Positions 17,903 to 26,979 of a stretch of DNA of 64,000 nt are shown piece after piece (within the stretch, counting starts at the first letter, position 1; every line of letters begins with the position of its first letter). Origin of the DNA: Bacteroidales bacterium. Lineage in GTDB: Bacteria > Bacteroidota > Bacteroidia > Bacteroidales > UBA1556. The DNA is taken from positions 62,001 through 126,000 of the forward strand of contig JAGLCR010000007.1 in assembly GCA_023146135.1 (NCBI GenBank). Direction: 5' to 3'. The translations under genes and the position numbers were made by a program. Under the pieces are notes generated by a model. It was not told the origin of the DNA. It made no database searches and saw only the letters and a program-made list of their open reading frames with translations.

Positions 17903-18904
17903 CTACTTCAGAGTAGAAAAATCACCAATACTCAAATCAGCAGCAGCCATTTTGTAAATCACCGAATTACCTATCATTGAGTTATCGATAAAACCTCCTT
18001 CAATTTCACTACCGTTTCCGATAATTGAATTGGAAACCACCGAATTACGAATCATCGTATTCGCTCCTATGGAAACATGGGGTCCAACCACTGAATTTTC
18101 AATAATTACGCCCTCTCCAATATAGCAAGGCTCAATAATCTGTGTATTGTTCAGCTTTACGGAATCGGCCATCAACTTTTCATCTTTACTCAAAGCCAAA
18201 ACTCGGTTATTAGTATAGACAGTTGCATCCTTATTACCGCAATCTAACCATTCGTCCACTTGACCAGAATAAAACTTCAACCCTTTTAGTTTCATATTCT
18301 CCAAGGCATCGGTCAATTGATATTCACCACCTTTCACAATATTATTGTCCATCAAATACTGTAGCTCTTTCTGTAAGTTTTCACCATCACGGAAGTAGTA
18401 TATTCCGATAATAGCTTCATCGGAAACAAATTCGGCTGGTTTTTCCACAAAGTCAGTAATCACACCATCATCTCCTTTTTTTACCACACCAAAAGCAGAG
18501 GGGTCTGCTACTTTATGCGTCCAAATAATACCATCTTTTTCAGCATCTAATTTGAAATCGGCATCGAACAAAGTATCCGCAAAAGCTACAATCACATTTC
18601 CTTGCATCGAATCTGCTGCACAGTTTATTGCATGAGCTGTACCCAAAGCCTCTCGCTGATAATAGATACTTCCTTTCGCACCCAAGCTTTCGGCAATACC
18701 TATTAATGTATTCTCTACTTCGGCCCCAAAATCGCCTATAATAAAGGCAATTTCGTCCACCTCTTGCCCAGCTACTTTTACAATACCTTCTGAGAGGCGT
18801 TGCACGATAGGTTTACCAGCAATATTGATTAATGGTTTTGGTATAGTTAATGTATGAGGTCGCATACGCTTTCCCATGCCTGCCATTGGAATAATTATTT
18901 TCAT
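17903..18904 (-). CDS. Sugar-phosphate nucleotidyltransferase with C-terminal hexapeptide repeats
   Basis: The 333-residue product begins with the nucleotide-binding signature MKIIIPMAGMGKRMRPHTLT followed by KPLINIAGKPI, typical of enzymes that join NTP and sugar-1-phosphate. Other marks are AFADTLFDAD (metal-binding Asp), DFVEKP and GGEYQLTDAL. From about residue 240 to 333 the chain turns into a left-handed beta-helix (NTQIIEPCYIGEGVIIENSV, SIGANTMIRNSVVSNSIIGN). Activated sugar for LPS or capsule is the likely product; the base (GDP, dTDP or UDP) cannot be read from the sequence. It lies on the same strand as the downstream TPR operon but 367 bp away. Confidence 0.88.
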   Translation of the reverse strand: MKIIIPMAGMGKRMRPHTLTIPKPLINIAGKPIVQRLSEGIVKVAGQEVDEIAFIIGDFGAEVENTLIGIAESLGAKGSIYYQREALGTAHAINCAADSMQGNVIVAFADTLFDADFKLDAEKDGIIWTHKVADPSAFGVVKKGDDGVITDFVEKPAEFVSDEAIIGIYYFRDGENLQKELQYLMDNNIVKGGEYQLTDALENMKLKGLKFYSGQVDEWLDCGNKDATVYTNNRVLALSKDEKLMADSVKLNNTQIIEPCYIGEGVIIENSVVGPHVSIGANTMIRNSVVSNSIIGNGSEIEGGFIDNSMIGNSVIYKMAAADLSIGDFSTLK

Positions 18905-19010
18905 GTCTTTTATTTTTTGATAGCATCTAATTCGCTAATGGTTTTATTATTAATCTAGTTTAGATATTGTATATCTGTTAATTCATTTTAATATGAACCA
19001 GTCGAACGGC

Positions 19011-19353
19011 GTAATTTTGCAGCCAGTATCTGAGCTTTTTGTTTCTATTGATAGCCTTCGACAAGCCCTTCGATAAGCTCAGGGACCTTGTTCATGGTAA
19101 CTGAGCCTGTAAAAGCTGGTGACTGAGCCTGCCGAAGTCCCATAAGTACCCTTCATCATACTTCGCCATACTGAGTGATTTTGCAGTCTGTACTTGAGTT
19201 TTGTGTTTTTATTGACGGCCCTTCGACAAGCTCAGGGGCCTTGCGTTTGTGAATATCCTTCTCAAGTCTTCTGCTTCGTCATGTCGAGTGATTTGCCTTT
19301 TCGGCAAATCGTATCGAGACATGTCGAAGCTCGGTAGCTGAGCCTGCCGAAGC
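19011..19353. repeat. Dispersed palindromic repeat cluster filling the gap next to dut
   Basis: The 448-bp gap 18905-19352 has no gene. Two direct copies, 19011-19090 and 19175-19243, share TTTTGCAG, TATTGA and TTCGACAAGCTCAGG-type cores; the first has an extra 11-bp duplication (TTCGACAAGCC). Inverted partners follow: GACTGAGCCTGCCGAAG at 19121-19137 and GTAGCTGAGCCTGCCGAAGC at 19334-19353. A small palindrome, GATTTGCC/GGCAAATC, lies at about 19290-19310. The last inverted copy touches the dut stop codon. The GC level is higher than in neighbouring DNA. Confidence 0.8.
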
Positions 19354-19784
19354 TATACCCCAGTACTCCCAAACCCTCCTGCACCACGTTCAGTTTCCTC
19401 AAGGCTTTCCACTAATTTCCAATCAGCTTGCTCGTGAGCCGCAATCACCATCTGAGCAATACGATCTCCCGTTTTCACTATAAAACTTTCGTTGGATAGA
19501 TTAATTAAAATAACCATAATCTCTCCTCGATAATCGGCATCGATAGTTCCTGGTGTATTTAGCACGGTAATTCCCTTTTTTATGGCCAAACCACTTCTTG
19601 GCCGAACTTGTGCCTCATAGCCCACAGGCAATTCCATAAACAAGCCAGTTTTTACTAAAATACGCTCCATCGGTTGCATAAGAATATCCTTTTCAATAAA
19701 TGCTCTAAGATCTACTCCTGCTGATGCTTTAGTACCATAATTTGGAACAGAATTATTCGATTTATTTACAATTTTTATTTCCAT
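19353..19784 (-). CDS. dut: dUTP diphosphatase
   Basis: The enzyme splits dUTP to dUMP and pyrophosphate, keeping uracil out of DNA and feeding thymidylate synthesis. The 143-residue product has all five trimeric dUTPase motifs: [27 protein letters not shown] (with the catalytic Asp), GDRIAQMVI and the C-terminal [11 protein letters not shown], where the Phe stacks on uracil. A minus-strand TATATTTG box at 19804-19811 is its likely -7 element. The gene ends directly at a repeat element without loss of motif V. Confidence 0.97.
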   Translation of the reverse strand: MEIKIVNKSNNSVPNYGTKASAGVDLRAFIEKDILMQPMERILVKTGLFMELPVGYEAQVRPRSGLAIKKGITVLNTPGTIDADYRGEIMVILINLSNESFIVKTGDRIAQMVIAAHEQADWKLVESLEETERGAGGFGSTGV

Positions 19785-19961
19785 AATTAGTTTGATTTGC
19801 TCGCAAATATAAGGCTTTTAGAAAAGGTAAATACCTTAGTGTTTCAGGCTTTTTTCAATGATTAATTAACATAAAGTTAAACATTAAGGCATTTTGCTTA
19901 TTTTTGCGGCCTTTGACAAACACAGGAAATCTAAATTTATTATTAATCAATATATTACATT

Positions 19962-21503
19962 ATGTTTAAAGGACATCCTAAAGGATTAATTCCAGCCGCC
20001 CTGGCTAATATGGGAGAACGTTTTGGTTTTTACACCATGATGGCAATTTTAGTACTTTTTTTACAAGCAAAATTTGGTTTGAGCGGAACTAACGCTGGTT
20101 ACATTTATTCAGGATTCTATTTTGGTATCTATGGATTTGCTTTGGTTGGAGGTATTATTGCGGATAGAATTCAGAATTTTAAGGGTACTATCTTTGCTGG
20201 TTTATTACTAATGGGAGCTGGCTATGTTATTATGGCTTACCCTACACCTACACCTGTTTCAAGTGTTTCTCTTTACTTAACAATCTCTATTATTGGTCTG
20301 TTCGTTATTGCTTTTGGAAATGGGTTATTTAAAGGTAACTTACAGGCTTTAGTAGGACAAATGTATGATAACGAGAAGTATGAGCCCATGAGAGATTCTG
20401 GTTTCTCTTTGTTCTATGCTTTTATTAATATAGGTGCTATTTTTGCTCCTTTTACTGCTATTGGAGTTCGTAACTGGTGGTTAGGAAAATACAATTTTAC
20501 TTATGATGGTAGTTTGCCTGAGTATTGTCATTCCTTTTTGAATGGTTCTTTGTCATCAGAGTCAGTTGTTAATTTTCAGGCTGCTGCAGAAAAAGCTTCT
20601 GGAACAACAGTAACAGACTTAACGATTTTTTCTAATGAATATCTAAACGTCTTTAATGAAGGTTTTCATTATGCATTTGGGATAGCTATCATTGCAATGG
20701 CTATATCAACAGTTATATTTTTAGTGAATAAAAATAAATTTCCTGATCCTAAAAACGGTAAGTCAGCTGGTGTTGAAATAACCGAAGAGATTAAAATGGA
20801 GGCTAAAGAAGTGGCCCAACGCATGTATGCTTTATTAGCCGTTTTTGGTGTTGTTATCTTCTTCTGGTTTTCTTTCCATCAAAATGGGTTAACACTTACC
20901 TTTTTTGCAAGAGACTATACCGACTTAAGCTTATTGGTTTTCACCATAGGTGGTATCACATTTAAAGGTGCTGAGGTATTTCAAGCTATGAATCCTATAT
21001 TTGTAGTTGTACTAACCCCTATTCTTGTTGGACTATTTGGCTGGTTACGAAACAAAGGTATAGAGCCATCAACTCCAAAAAAGATTGCCATTGGTATGGG
21101 AATTGCCTCTTTAGGTTTTGTAGTCATGGTATTAGGATCTTTCGGACTACCTTTATTTACTGAGATTAGCACCGCTCACGGAGGAATTCCTTTGGCTGAT
21201 GATGCTCGTGTTACTCCTTTCCTTTTATTAGGAACCTATTTTATACTCACAGTAGCGGAGTTATTTATAAGCCCAATGGGTATTTCATTTGTATCTAAAG
21301 TTGCACCTCCACAATATCAAGGCTTGATGCAAGGTGGTTGGCTTGGTGCTACTGCATTAGGAAATGGCCTACTATTTATTGGTGCTATACTTTACGAAAC
21401 TATTCCTATTTGGATGACTTGGAGCATCTTCGTTGTTGCAACTGCAATATCAATGTTTACCATTATGTTTATGGTAAAATGGTTGGAACGTGTTTCGGAG
21501 TAA
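19962..21503 (+). CDS. Proton-dependent peptide transporter (POT/PTR family)
   Basis: The 513-residue inner-membrane protein has about 12-14 spans. NMGERFGFYTM (residues 16-26) is the ExxERF motif of helix 1 that couples proton and peptide binding. GNGLFKGNLQALVG and DSGFSLFYAFINIGAIFAP match the PTR signatures in helices 4-5. It should import di- and tripeptides, fitting the peptidase-rich surroundings. A TATTTTTG box at 19899-19906 suggests its own promoter, and a terminator follows the stop. Confidence 0.92.
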   Translation: MFKGHPKGLIPAALANMGERFGFYTMMAILVLFLQAKFGLSGTNAGYIYSGFYFGIYGFALVGGIIADRIQNFKGTIFAGLLLMGAGYVIMAYPTPTPVSSVSLYLTISIIGLFVIAFGNGLFKGNLQALVGQMYDNEKYEPMRDSGFSLFYAFINIGAIFAPFTAIGVRNWWLGKYNFTYDGSLPEYCHSFLNGSLSSESVVNFQAAAEKASGTTVTDLTIFSNEYLNVFNEGFHYAFGIAIIAMAISTVIFLVNKNKFPDPKNGKSAGVEITEEIKMEAKEVAQRMYALLAVFGVVIFFWFSFHQNGLTLTFFARDYTDLSLLVFTIGGITFKGAEVFQAMNPIFVVVLTPILVGLFGWLRNKGIEPSTPKKIAIGMGIASLGFVVMVLGSFGLPLFTEISTAHGGIPLADDARVTPFLLLGTYFILTVAELFISPMGISFVSKVAPPQYQGLMQGGWLGATALGNGLLFIGAILYETIPIWMTWSIFVVATAISMFTIMFMVKWLERVSE

Positions 21504-21522
21504 TTTGAAATAAAAAATATTG

Positions 21523-21558
21523 AAAGCTGCTTTGGGTTATTCTCGAAGCAGCTTTTTT
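21523..21558 (+). terminator. Rho-independent terminator of the POT transporter gene
   Basis: AAAGCTGCTT (21523-21532) pairs with AAGCAGCTTT (21546-21555) and T residues follow. Its presence argues against the upstream TTG at 21520 being the start of the next gene. Confidence 0.8.
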
Positions 21559-21603
21559 ATTTTTAAATATCCTATCTTTACACCAAATACTAAAAGCACA
21601 GTA

Positions 21604-23430
21604 ATGACCCCAAAGAAAAGGCCTTCGAAAAAAAGATCTAAAAAGAACCCAAACAAACGAAAAAGGACGATTTCCTTTGTGTTGCTAGCTTTCTTTTTAT
21701 TTATCGCTGGTGGCCTTTACTATGTTAATACCAATCTAAACAAACTCATTAGCTCAAAAATATACTCGCTCTATAATCAGTCCGAAGCGGTTAATTATTA
21801 TAATTTACACTTCGATAAACTTAGGGTAAACCTGCTCAGTATGAATATACATGTATATGGTGTACACTTTGAACCAAAGGTTAATGAGCATAAAGATTTT
21901 TTTGCAGAGAACGGAAGCATGGAAGTTAGTATTGGTAAAATCCTTATCGATGATGCCAGTATTATTGAGTTCCTATCGTCCAATAATATTAGTATTAAGG
22001 AATTTGTGGTTAAAGACTCGAAGATAAAGATTCGAAAAACAGCTGCTAAATTTCAACCCTTTGCGTTTATTGTAAAAACAGAACAGCCCGATTCATTGAA
22101 AATTCATATTAGTATCCAAAAAATCAATATCACAAAGGCTGAATTATTGTATTTCAGACATGAAGCCAAGAATACAGAGAATAGTTTTGACGACTTCAAT
22201 ATGGAGATAACAAAATTGGAATTAAATAAAGAACAGTCATTTAATTTCTCTTTGGATGAATTAAATGCTTCTCTAAATGATATTTCGTATCGAGGCAAAA
22301 ACGGCACTTATGTATCGATGCAGCAATTTCAAATGGGAGTGAAGAAATTCACTTCACAGAAAGCTAATGATGCGTTTAGTTTTGATTATAAAGATTTCTT
22401 TTTTCATATTTCAAAGCCACAGTTTGTTACCGCAGATAGTGTTTACACTATTTCGGCAACGGAATTAAATATTAATAAATCAACAAGGCAACTTTTAATT
22501 TCAAATGCAATACTTCACCCAAATTTAAGTAGAAAAGAATTTACAAAGAACTATAAATACCAAAAGCTTCGTCCCGAATTGAATATAGAGCATATTAAAA
22601 TGACCAATATTCATTTTGATAGACTGGTGGATATGGGAGAAGTATTTACAGACTCATTAATTATATCAGGGGTAGTGGCCGATTTGTATAAAAGTAAAAA
22701 AGCCCCCTTGAATAAGCGCAAAATCCCGCACTATCTTGCTTTGCAAATAAAAAGTATAAAACAACCGATGCATATAAATGTTGTTGAGGCTTCCGATGTG
22801 GAAATCAATTTCACGCTTCAACAAGAAGATGGACGCTTGAGTAAAATAGCAATAAATAAAATCAATGGGCAATTGCATAATGTTCAGAACCGAAATTCAT
22901 CTCAAAAACTACTCCTCAATGCCAAAGGCCAAATTGAAAACAGTCTTCCTTTTGCGGTAAAACTCCAGTTTGATTATCATAGAGACTTATTTACCTACAG
23001 TGGTAAAGTTTATAAATCAAATTTAAAAAGAATCAGTACAATGATTCGCACTTTTGCTCCTATTGAAATAAGTAGTGGGGAGCTTAAAAGCATTGTGTTT
23101 AAGGGAGTGGCAAATCGGACGGACAGCCGTGGGGCGATGACATTTCTGTATAATAACTTAAATATTCAGTTGCATAATAAGGAGCCTGAACATAAAGCCA
23201 AATTTGGAAATCAAATTCTTTCCTTTGCTGCCAATACCTATCTACTTTCTAATAATCCTGCTAATCCAAGCTTACCAGCTCGAAATGTTCAATTTGTAGT
23301 TGGCCGCAATATGAATAAAGGATTTATTCATATTTTAGTACAGTCCTTGTTAAATGGAATGAAAGAAACCGTTATTCCATCTAGAGAAAACCGAAAGCGA
23401 TATAAGAAAATGAAAAAGCACGATCGTTAG
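21604..23430 (+). CDS. AsmA-like membrane-anchored protein of unknown function
   Basis: I choose the ATG at 21604 (608 residues) because a longer reading would run through the preceding terminator; a TATCTTTA box lies about 30 bp upstream. The product has a strongly basic N-terminus (MTPKKRPSKKRSKKNPNKRK), one membrane span near residues 23-42 (ISFVLLAFFLFIAGGLYYV), then a long beta-rich periplasmic part. The span is followed by a segment that resembles the start of AsmA/DUF748 proteins (LHFDKLRVNLLSMNIHVYGV, then ISIKEFVVKDSKIKI). Such proteins can form lipid-transport bridges or affect outer-membrane assembly; this is inference from fold-like patterns only. No close neighbour suggests its partner. 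Confidence 0.7.
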   Translation: MTPKKRPSKKRSKKNPNKRKRTISFVLLAFFLFIAGGLYYVNTNLNKLISSKIYSLYNQSEAVNYYNLHFDKLRVNLLSMNIHVYGVHFEPKVNEHKDFFAENGSMEVSIGKILIDDASIIEFLSSNNISIKEFVVKDSKIKIRKTAAKFQPFAFIVKTEQPDSLKIHISIQKINITKAELLYFRHEAKNTENSFDDFNMEITKLELNKEQSFNFSLDELNASLNDISYRGKNGTYVSMQQFQMGVKKFTSQKANDAFSFDYKDFFFHISKPQFVTADSVYTISATELNINKSTRQLLISNAILHPNLSRKEFTKNYKYQKLRPELNIEHIKMTNIHFDRLVDMGEVFTDSLIISGVVADLYKSKKAPLNKRKIPHYLALQIKSIKQPMHINVVEASDVEINFTLQQEDGRLSKIAINKINGQLHNVQNRNSSQKLLLNAKGQIENSLPFAVKLQFDYHRDLFTYSGKVYKSNLKRISTMIRTFAPIEISSGELKSIVFKGVANRTDSRGAMTFLYNNLNIQLHNKEPEHKAKFGNQILSFAANTYLLSNNPANPSLPARNVQFVVGRNMNKGFIHILVQSLLNGMKETVIPSRENRKRYKKMKKHDR

Positions 23431-23486
23431 AAAACGATAAGAAACACGATAGTTTTTAGTATCCTTGCAAAATCAAACTATCAGCA

Positions 23487-24434
23487 ATGCAAGAATATCC
23501 ATGGAAACATCATCGTCGCTTTAATGCTTATGCTCAATATTTTGAGCGTACTTTTGGCGAGCGCATACAGAAGGTTACAATTGATGCCGGCTTTACCTGC
23601 CCAAATCGAGATGGCAAGCTAGCTCGTGGAGGCTGCACTTATTGTAATAATGATGCATTCAATCCATCTTATAATACACCCAGTAAAAGCGTAAAACAAC
23701 AGATTGAAGAGGGAATTGAATTTCATGCGAATCGCTATCGTAGAGCCTCACAATATTTGGCCTACTTCCAAGCATACTCCAATACGTATAAGCCTTTGGA
23801 GGAGCTAAAACGTATTTATGCCCCCGCATTGGAACAAGAAAAAGTGCAAGGAATTGTTATTGGTACCCGCACCGATTGTATGGATGAAGAAAAGTTGAAA
23901 TACTTTGCTGATATCGCCAAAACTCATTACGTAATATTGGAATATGGCATCGAATCCTGCTATGATAAAACCTTGAATCTCATCAATCGAGGTCATGATT
24001 TTCAATCGGCAGTAGATATGATTGAGCTTACTCATTCCTATAACCTAAAAGTGGGTGCTCATATGATATTTGGGTTGCCAGGAGAGAGTAGAGAAGAAAT
24101 GTTGGCTGAGGCCGAGATACTCTCCGAGCTCCCTTTGAACAATATCAAATTCCATCAGCTGCAGATAATCACGGGCACTGCAATGGAAAAGGATTATGCC
24201 AAACATCCTGAACATTATCAGTTCTTCGAATTAGATGAATATGTAAATTTTATGGTTGACTTTGTGGAGCGCTTAAACCCAAATTTTGTAATCGAACGCT
24301 TTGCAGGTGAAGTTCCTCCACGATTTTTGGCTGGACCAGGATGGGGAAAGATTCGTAATGATCAGATTTTACAGAAAATTGAACGCCGATTGGAGGAGCG
24401 CGATACCTGGCAGGGCCGCTTATTTCAATCATAA
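23487..24434 (+). CDS. Radical SAM protein, TIGR01212/YhcC family
   Basis: The 315-residue product has the unusual wide cluster motif of this family, Cys38-x11-Cys50-x2-Cys53 ([18 protein letters not shown]), which binds the [4Fe-4S] cluster for S-adenosylmethionine cleavage. [20 protein letters not shown] and [14 protein letters not shown] are the expected TIM-barrel strands. The biochemical role of YhcC-type proteins is not established. It follows the AsmA-like gene by 56 bp. Confidence 0.92.
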   Translation: MQEYPWKHHRRFNAYAQYFERTFGERIQKVTIDAGFTCPNRDGKLARGGCTYCNNDAFNPSYNTPSKSVKQQIEEGIEFHANRYRRASQYLAYFQAYSNTYKPLEELKRIYAPALEQEKVQGIVIGTRTDCMDEEKLKYFADIAKTHYVILEYGIESCYDKTLNLINRGHDFQSAVDMIELTHSYNLKVGAHMIFGLPGESREEMLAEAEILSELPLNNIKFHQLQIITGTAMEKDYAKHPEHYQFFELDEYVNFMVDFVERLNPNFVIERFAGEVPPRFLAGPGWGKIRNDQILQKIERRLEERDTWQGRLFQS

Positions 24435-24537
24435 TGGACATTATTAGTAACGCATGAAAAATAATTACCTTATTTTTACCTTGCAATTTGGAAGTTGAAT
24501 TTCCAAATAACAAGCTTAAACATTAATTTATTACCCA

Positions 24538-26082
24538 ATGATTAAAGACACCCAAATAGTAGTCACTCCTGAAGAAGCGGCAAAAGAAGAACTTTATACG
24601 GCTAAAGTAGCAGAATCTTTAGCCATTGAGCTAAAAGAAATTACCGCAATCAAAGTATTGAAACGCTCCATTGATGCACGAAAAGGCCAGGTAAAAATAC
24701 TAATGCGCCTTGAGGTTTACATTGGTGAAGAAATGCCTGAGGAAGATTTGGAATTGCATTATCCTGATGTAAAAGATAAGGAGGCTGTGATTATTGTTGG
24801 CTCAGGCCCTGCAGGACTTTTTGCAGCCTTGCGTCTGATTGAATTGGGGATGAAACCTATTATTTTAGAGCGTGGCAAAGAGGTAAGCGATCGAAAATTG
24901 GATATTGCAAAAATTAATCGAGAGAGTATTGTAGACCCCGATTCAAATTATGCTTTTGGTGAAGGTGGTGCCGGAACTTTTTCAGATGGCAAACTTTATA
25001 CCCGCTCAAAGAAGCGAGGCAATGTGCAATCCGTATTAAAAATATTGCAACAGCATGGTGCCGACCCTGATATTATGGTGGATGCACATCCACATATTGG
25101 TACGAATAAACTACCTCGCATTATCCAAAAGATTAGAGAAACAATAGTCAATGCTGGAGGTGAATTCCATTTTAACCATCGAGTAGACGGGCTAATTATT
25201 GATAGTAAACAAATAAAAGGGGTAAAAGTTGGAGATAATAGCTTTAAAGGAAAAGCAGTGATACTTGCTACAGGCCACTCAGCTCGTGATATTTATGAAC
25301 TTCTGCATGAAAACAATATTTTGCTTGAAGCCAAATCATTTGCCATGGGCGTTCGTATTGAGCATCCTCAAAAGCTGATTGACCAAATTCAATATCACTG
25401 TAAAATACGAGACGAATATTTACCTGCGGCAGCCTATAGCTTGGTAAAGCAAGTGGATGGTCGTGGTGTGTATTCATTTTGTATGTGCCCAGGTGGTTTT
25501 ATTGTGCCTGCTGCCACAGCAGATAATGAGGTAGTGGTAAATGGCATGTCACCTTCACGTCGCGATTCAAAATACGCTAATTCAGGAATGGTGGTTGAGA
25601 TACGCACAGAGGACTTAGAACAGTATAAAGAATATGGAGTATTAGCAGGTTTGCAATTTCAAAAGGAGTATGAACAAATGGCTTTTCGTAACGGAGGCAT
25701 GGGTCAAGTAGCTCCTGCACAGCGGATGATGGACTTTGTAAAAGGAAAGGTATCCAATGGGATACCAGATACTTCTTATCAACCAGGAATTATTTCTTCG
25801 CCCATGCATATGTGGTTACCCGAGCATATTGGAAAACGATTACAGGAGGGTTTCAAAATATTTGGCAAGAAAATGAATGGCTATTTAACCAATGATGCTG
25901 TAATTATTGGTGTTGAGTCACGCACTTCCTCCCCTATTCGTATTCCTCGCGAAAAGGAGAATTTACAACATACCGAAATAAAAGGTCTTTATCCCTGTGG
26001 CGAAGGTGCAGGTTATGCAGGTGGTATTGTATCAGCGGCAGTTGATGGGCAGCGAGTGGCGGAGGCCTTATTAGGCAATTAA
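24538..26082 (+). CDS. FAD-dependent dehydrogenase (COG2509-like)
   Basis: The 514-residue product has an N-terminal domain of about 80 residues rich in charged positions, then the FAD dinucleotide motif VIIVGSGPAGLFAALRL (Gly88, Gly90, Gly93). AFGEGGAGTFSDGKLYTRSK is typical of COG2509 proteins, and KAVILATGHSARDIY is the second FAD contact. The C-terminus has GLYPCGEGAGYAGGIVSAAVDG, an FAD-binding end segment. The substrate is not known; the family is widespread but poorly characterised. It stands between a radical SAM gene (103 bp upstream) and a convergent terminator. Confidence 0.88.
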   Translation: MIKDTQIVVTPEEAAKEELYTAKVAESLAIELKEITAIKVLKRSIDARKGQVKILMRLEVYIGEEMPEEDLELHYPDVKDKEAVIIVGSGPAGLFAALRLIELGMKPIILERGKEVSDRKLDIAKINRESIVDPDSNYAFGEGGAGTFSDGKLYTRSKKRGNVQSVLKILQQHGADPDIMVDAHPHIGTNKLPRIIQKIRETIVNAGGEFHFNHRVDGLIIDSKQIKGVKVGDNSFKGKAVILATGHSARDIYELLHENNILLEAKSFAMGVRIEHPQKLIDQIQYHCKIRDEYLPAAAYSLVKQVDGRGVYSFCMCPGGFIVPAATADNEVVVNGMSPSRRDSKYANSGMVVEIRTEDLEQYKEYGVLAGLQFQKEYEQMAFRNGGMGQVAPAQRMMDFVKGKVSNGIPDTSYQPGIISSPMHMWLPEHIGKRLQEGFKIFGKKMNGYLTNDAVIIGVESRTSSPIRIPREKENLQHTEIKGLYPCGEGAGYAGGIVSAAVDGQRVAEALLGN

Positions 26083-26163
26083 GTTTTGTAGGGGGAATAC
26101 CTCTTGCAGGTTTTAGGAAAATATTCTGTAGTGAATAGAGCGCAATTTCAAAATGATAGGGCA

Positions 26164-26194
26164 TAAAAAAAGCACCTAAGTCTCCTTAGATGCT
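26164..26194 (-). terminator. Rho-independent terminator of the ACT-domain gene
   Basis: On the minus strand AGCATCTAAG, a GAGA loop and CTTAGGTGCT are followed by TTTTTTT. It lies 24 bp past the stop of the ACT-domain gene. Confidence 0.8.
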
Positions 26195-26217
26195 ATATTA
26201 TCTTTTGAGTTTATATG

Positions 26218-26883
26218 TTATAAATCTTCGTGCTTCAAACGTTTTAATACAGAGAATGCCGAATCTACATCTTGATCATTTACTATAACCGTAAACTCGT
26301 GTGTAGTGGAAATGATTTCTAAAATATTAATTCCTTCATAAGCCAGTTTTTTCAAAATATGATAATAAATACCATAAACCTGAGCATTTTCTTCAGGTAA
26401 TTTGATGGTTATTGATGAAAGATTTGATATTTTATAAGTTAATAATTCGTTTTCAAATATTTCACTAACTTTATCATGCATCACATCACTCATCACAATA
26501 GTTGTTTCATATATTCCTTGTGAAAAAGCATAAAATATTTCCTTGCGTGAACTAATTTGCTGTAGTAATTTGGTTTGACAGTCGATTAAAGTGTCCGAAT
26601 TTCGGTAGGTATAATCAATCAAATTAGACCGAACGATAATATCACCCAAAAGGCCGATTACTTTCTTTACTCTTAGATTTATCTGAAAATTAATTGTTGG
26701 CTTCAATCGCTTTAGAGCCATTACAATTGCTCCTTGCTTTACGTCCTTATTAAGCTTAGTACTTACCTCGGGTTGAATCTCTCTAGCTAAAGATGATAGA
26801 TTAAGTAATCCACTCGCTAAAGTTTCCTCCAAAAATGGTTTGCGACTAACTATTTCGTTTACTGCTTCGCTAATTGTTATCAC
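26218..26883 (-). CDS. ACT-domain protein of unknown role (aspartate-kinase-like C-terminus)
   Basis: The 221-residue product has a helical N-terminal part that looks like a winged helix-turn-helix (LEETLASGLLNLSSLAREI, then KLNKDVKQGAIVMALKRLK), and a C-terminal ACT-like part from about 150 (VYGIYYHILKKLAYEGINIL, ISTTHEFTVIVNDQDVDSAF). ACT domains bind amino acids and control enzymes or regulators. No kinase domain is present, so an aspartate kinase label would be wrong in function. It may be an amino-acid-responsive regulator, which is inference. It has a clear promoter of its own and a terminator, so it is monocistronic. Confidence 0.75.
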   Translation of the reverse strand: MITISEAVNEIVSRKPFLEETLASGLLNLSSLAREIQPEVSTKLNKDVKQGAIVMALKRLKPTINFQINLRVKKVIGLLGDIIVRSNLIDYTYRNSDTLIDCQTKLLQQISSRKEIFYAFSQGIYETTIVMSDVMHDKVSEIFENELLTYKISNLSSITIKLPEENAQVYGIYYHILKKLAYEGINILEIISTTHEFTVIVNDQDVDSAFSVLKRLKHEDL

Positions 26884-26915
26884 TATGTCCTCCTTTATTT
26901 GTTGTATTTATAACG

Positions 26916-26948
26916 CAAAAGTACAATAAATGTTATTAATACAACAAA
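26916..26948 (-). promoter_or_regulatory. Bacteroidota-type promoter for the ACT-domain gene
   Basis: On the minus strand TTTG (26945-26948) and TACTTTTG (26916-26923) are 21 bp apart, matching the -33/-7 consensus. The start codon is 32 bp downstream. Confidence 0.65.
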
Positions 26949-26979
26949 ATTACAATTATTTAACAAATGGAAAGTTTGA

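Noticed and set aside
21520-21603. TTG start for the AsmA-like protein
   Set aside because: The extension is translated from the terminator hairpin of the POT transporter gene.
26218-26883. Aspartate kinase
   Set aside because: Only the ACT-like end is present; there is no kinase domain.
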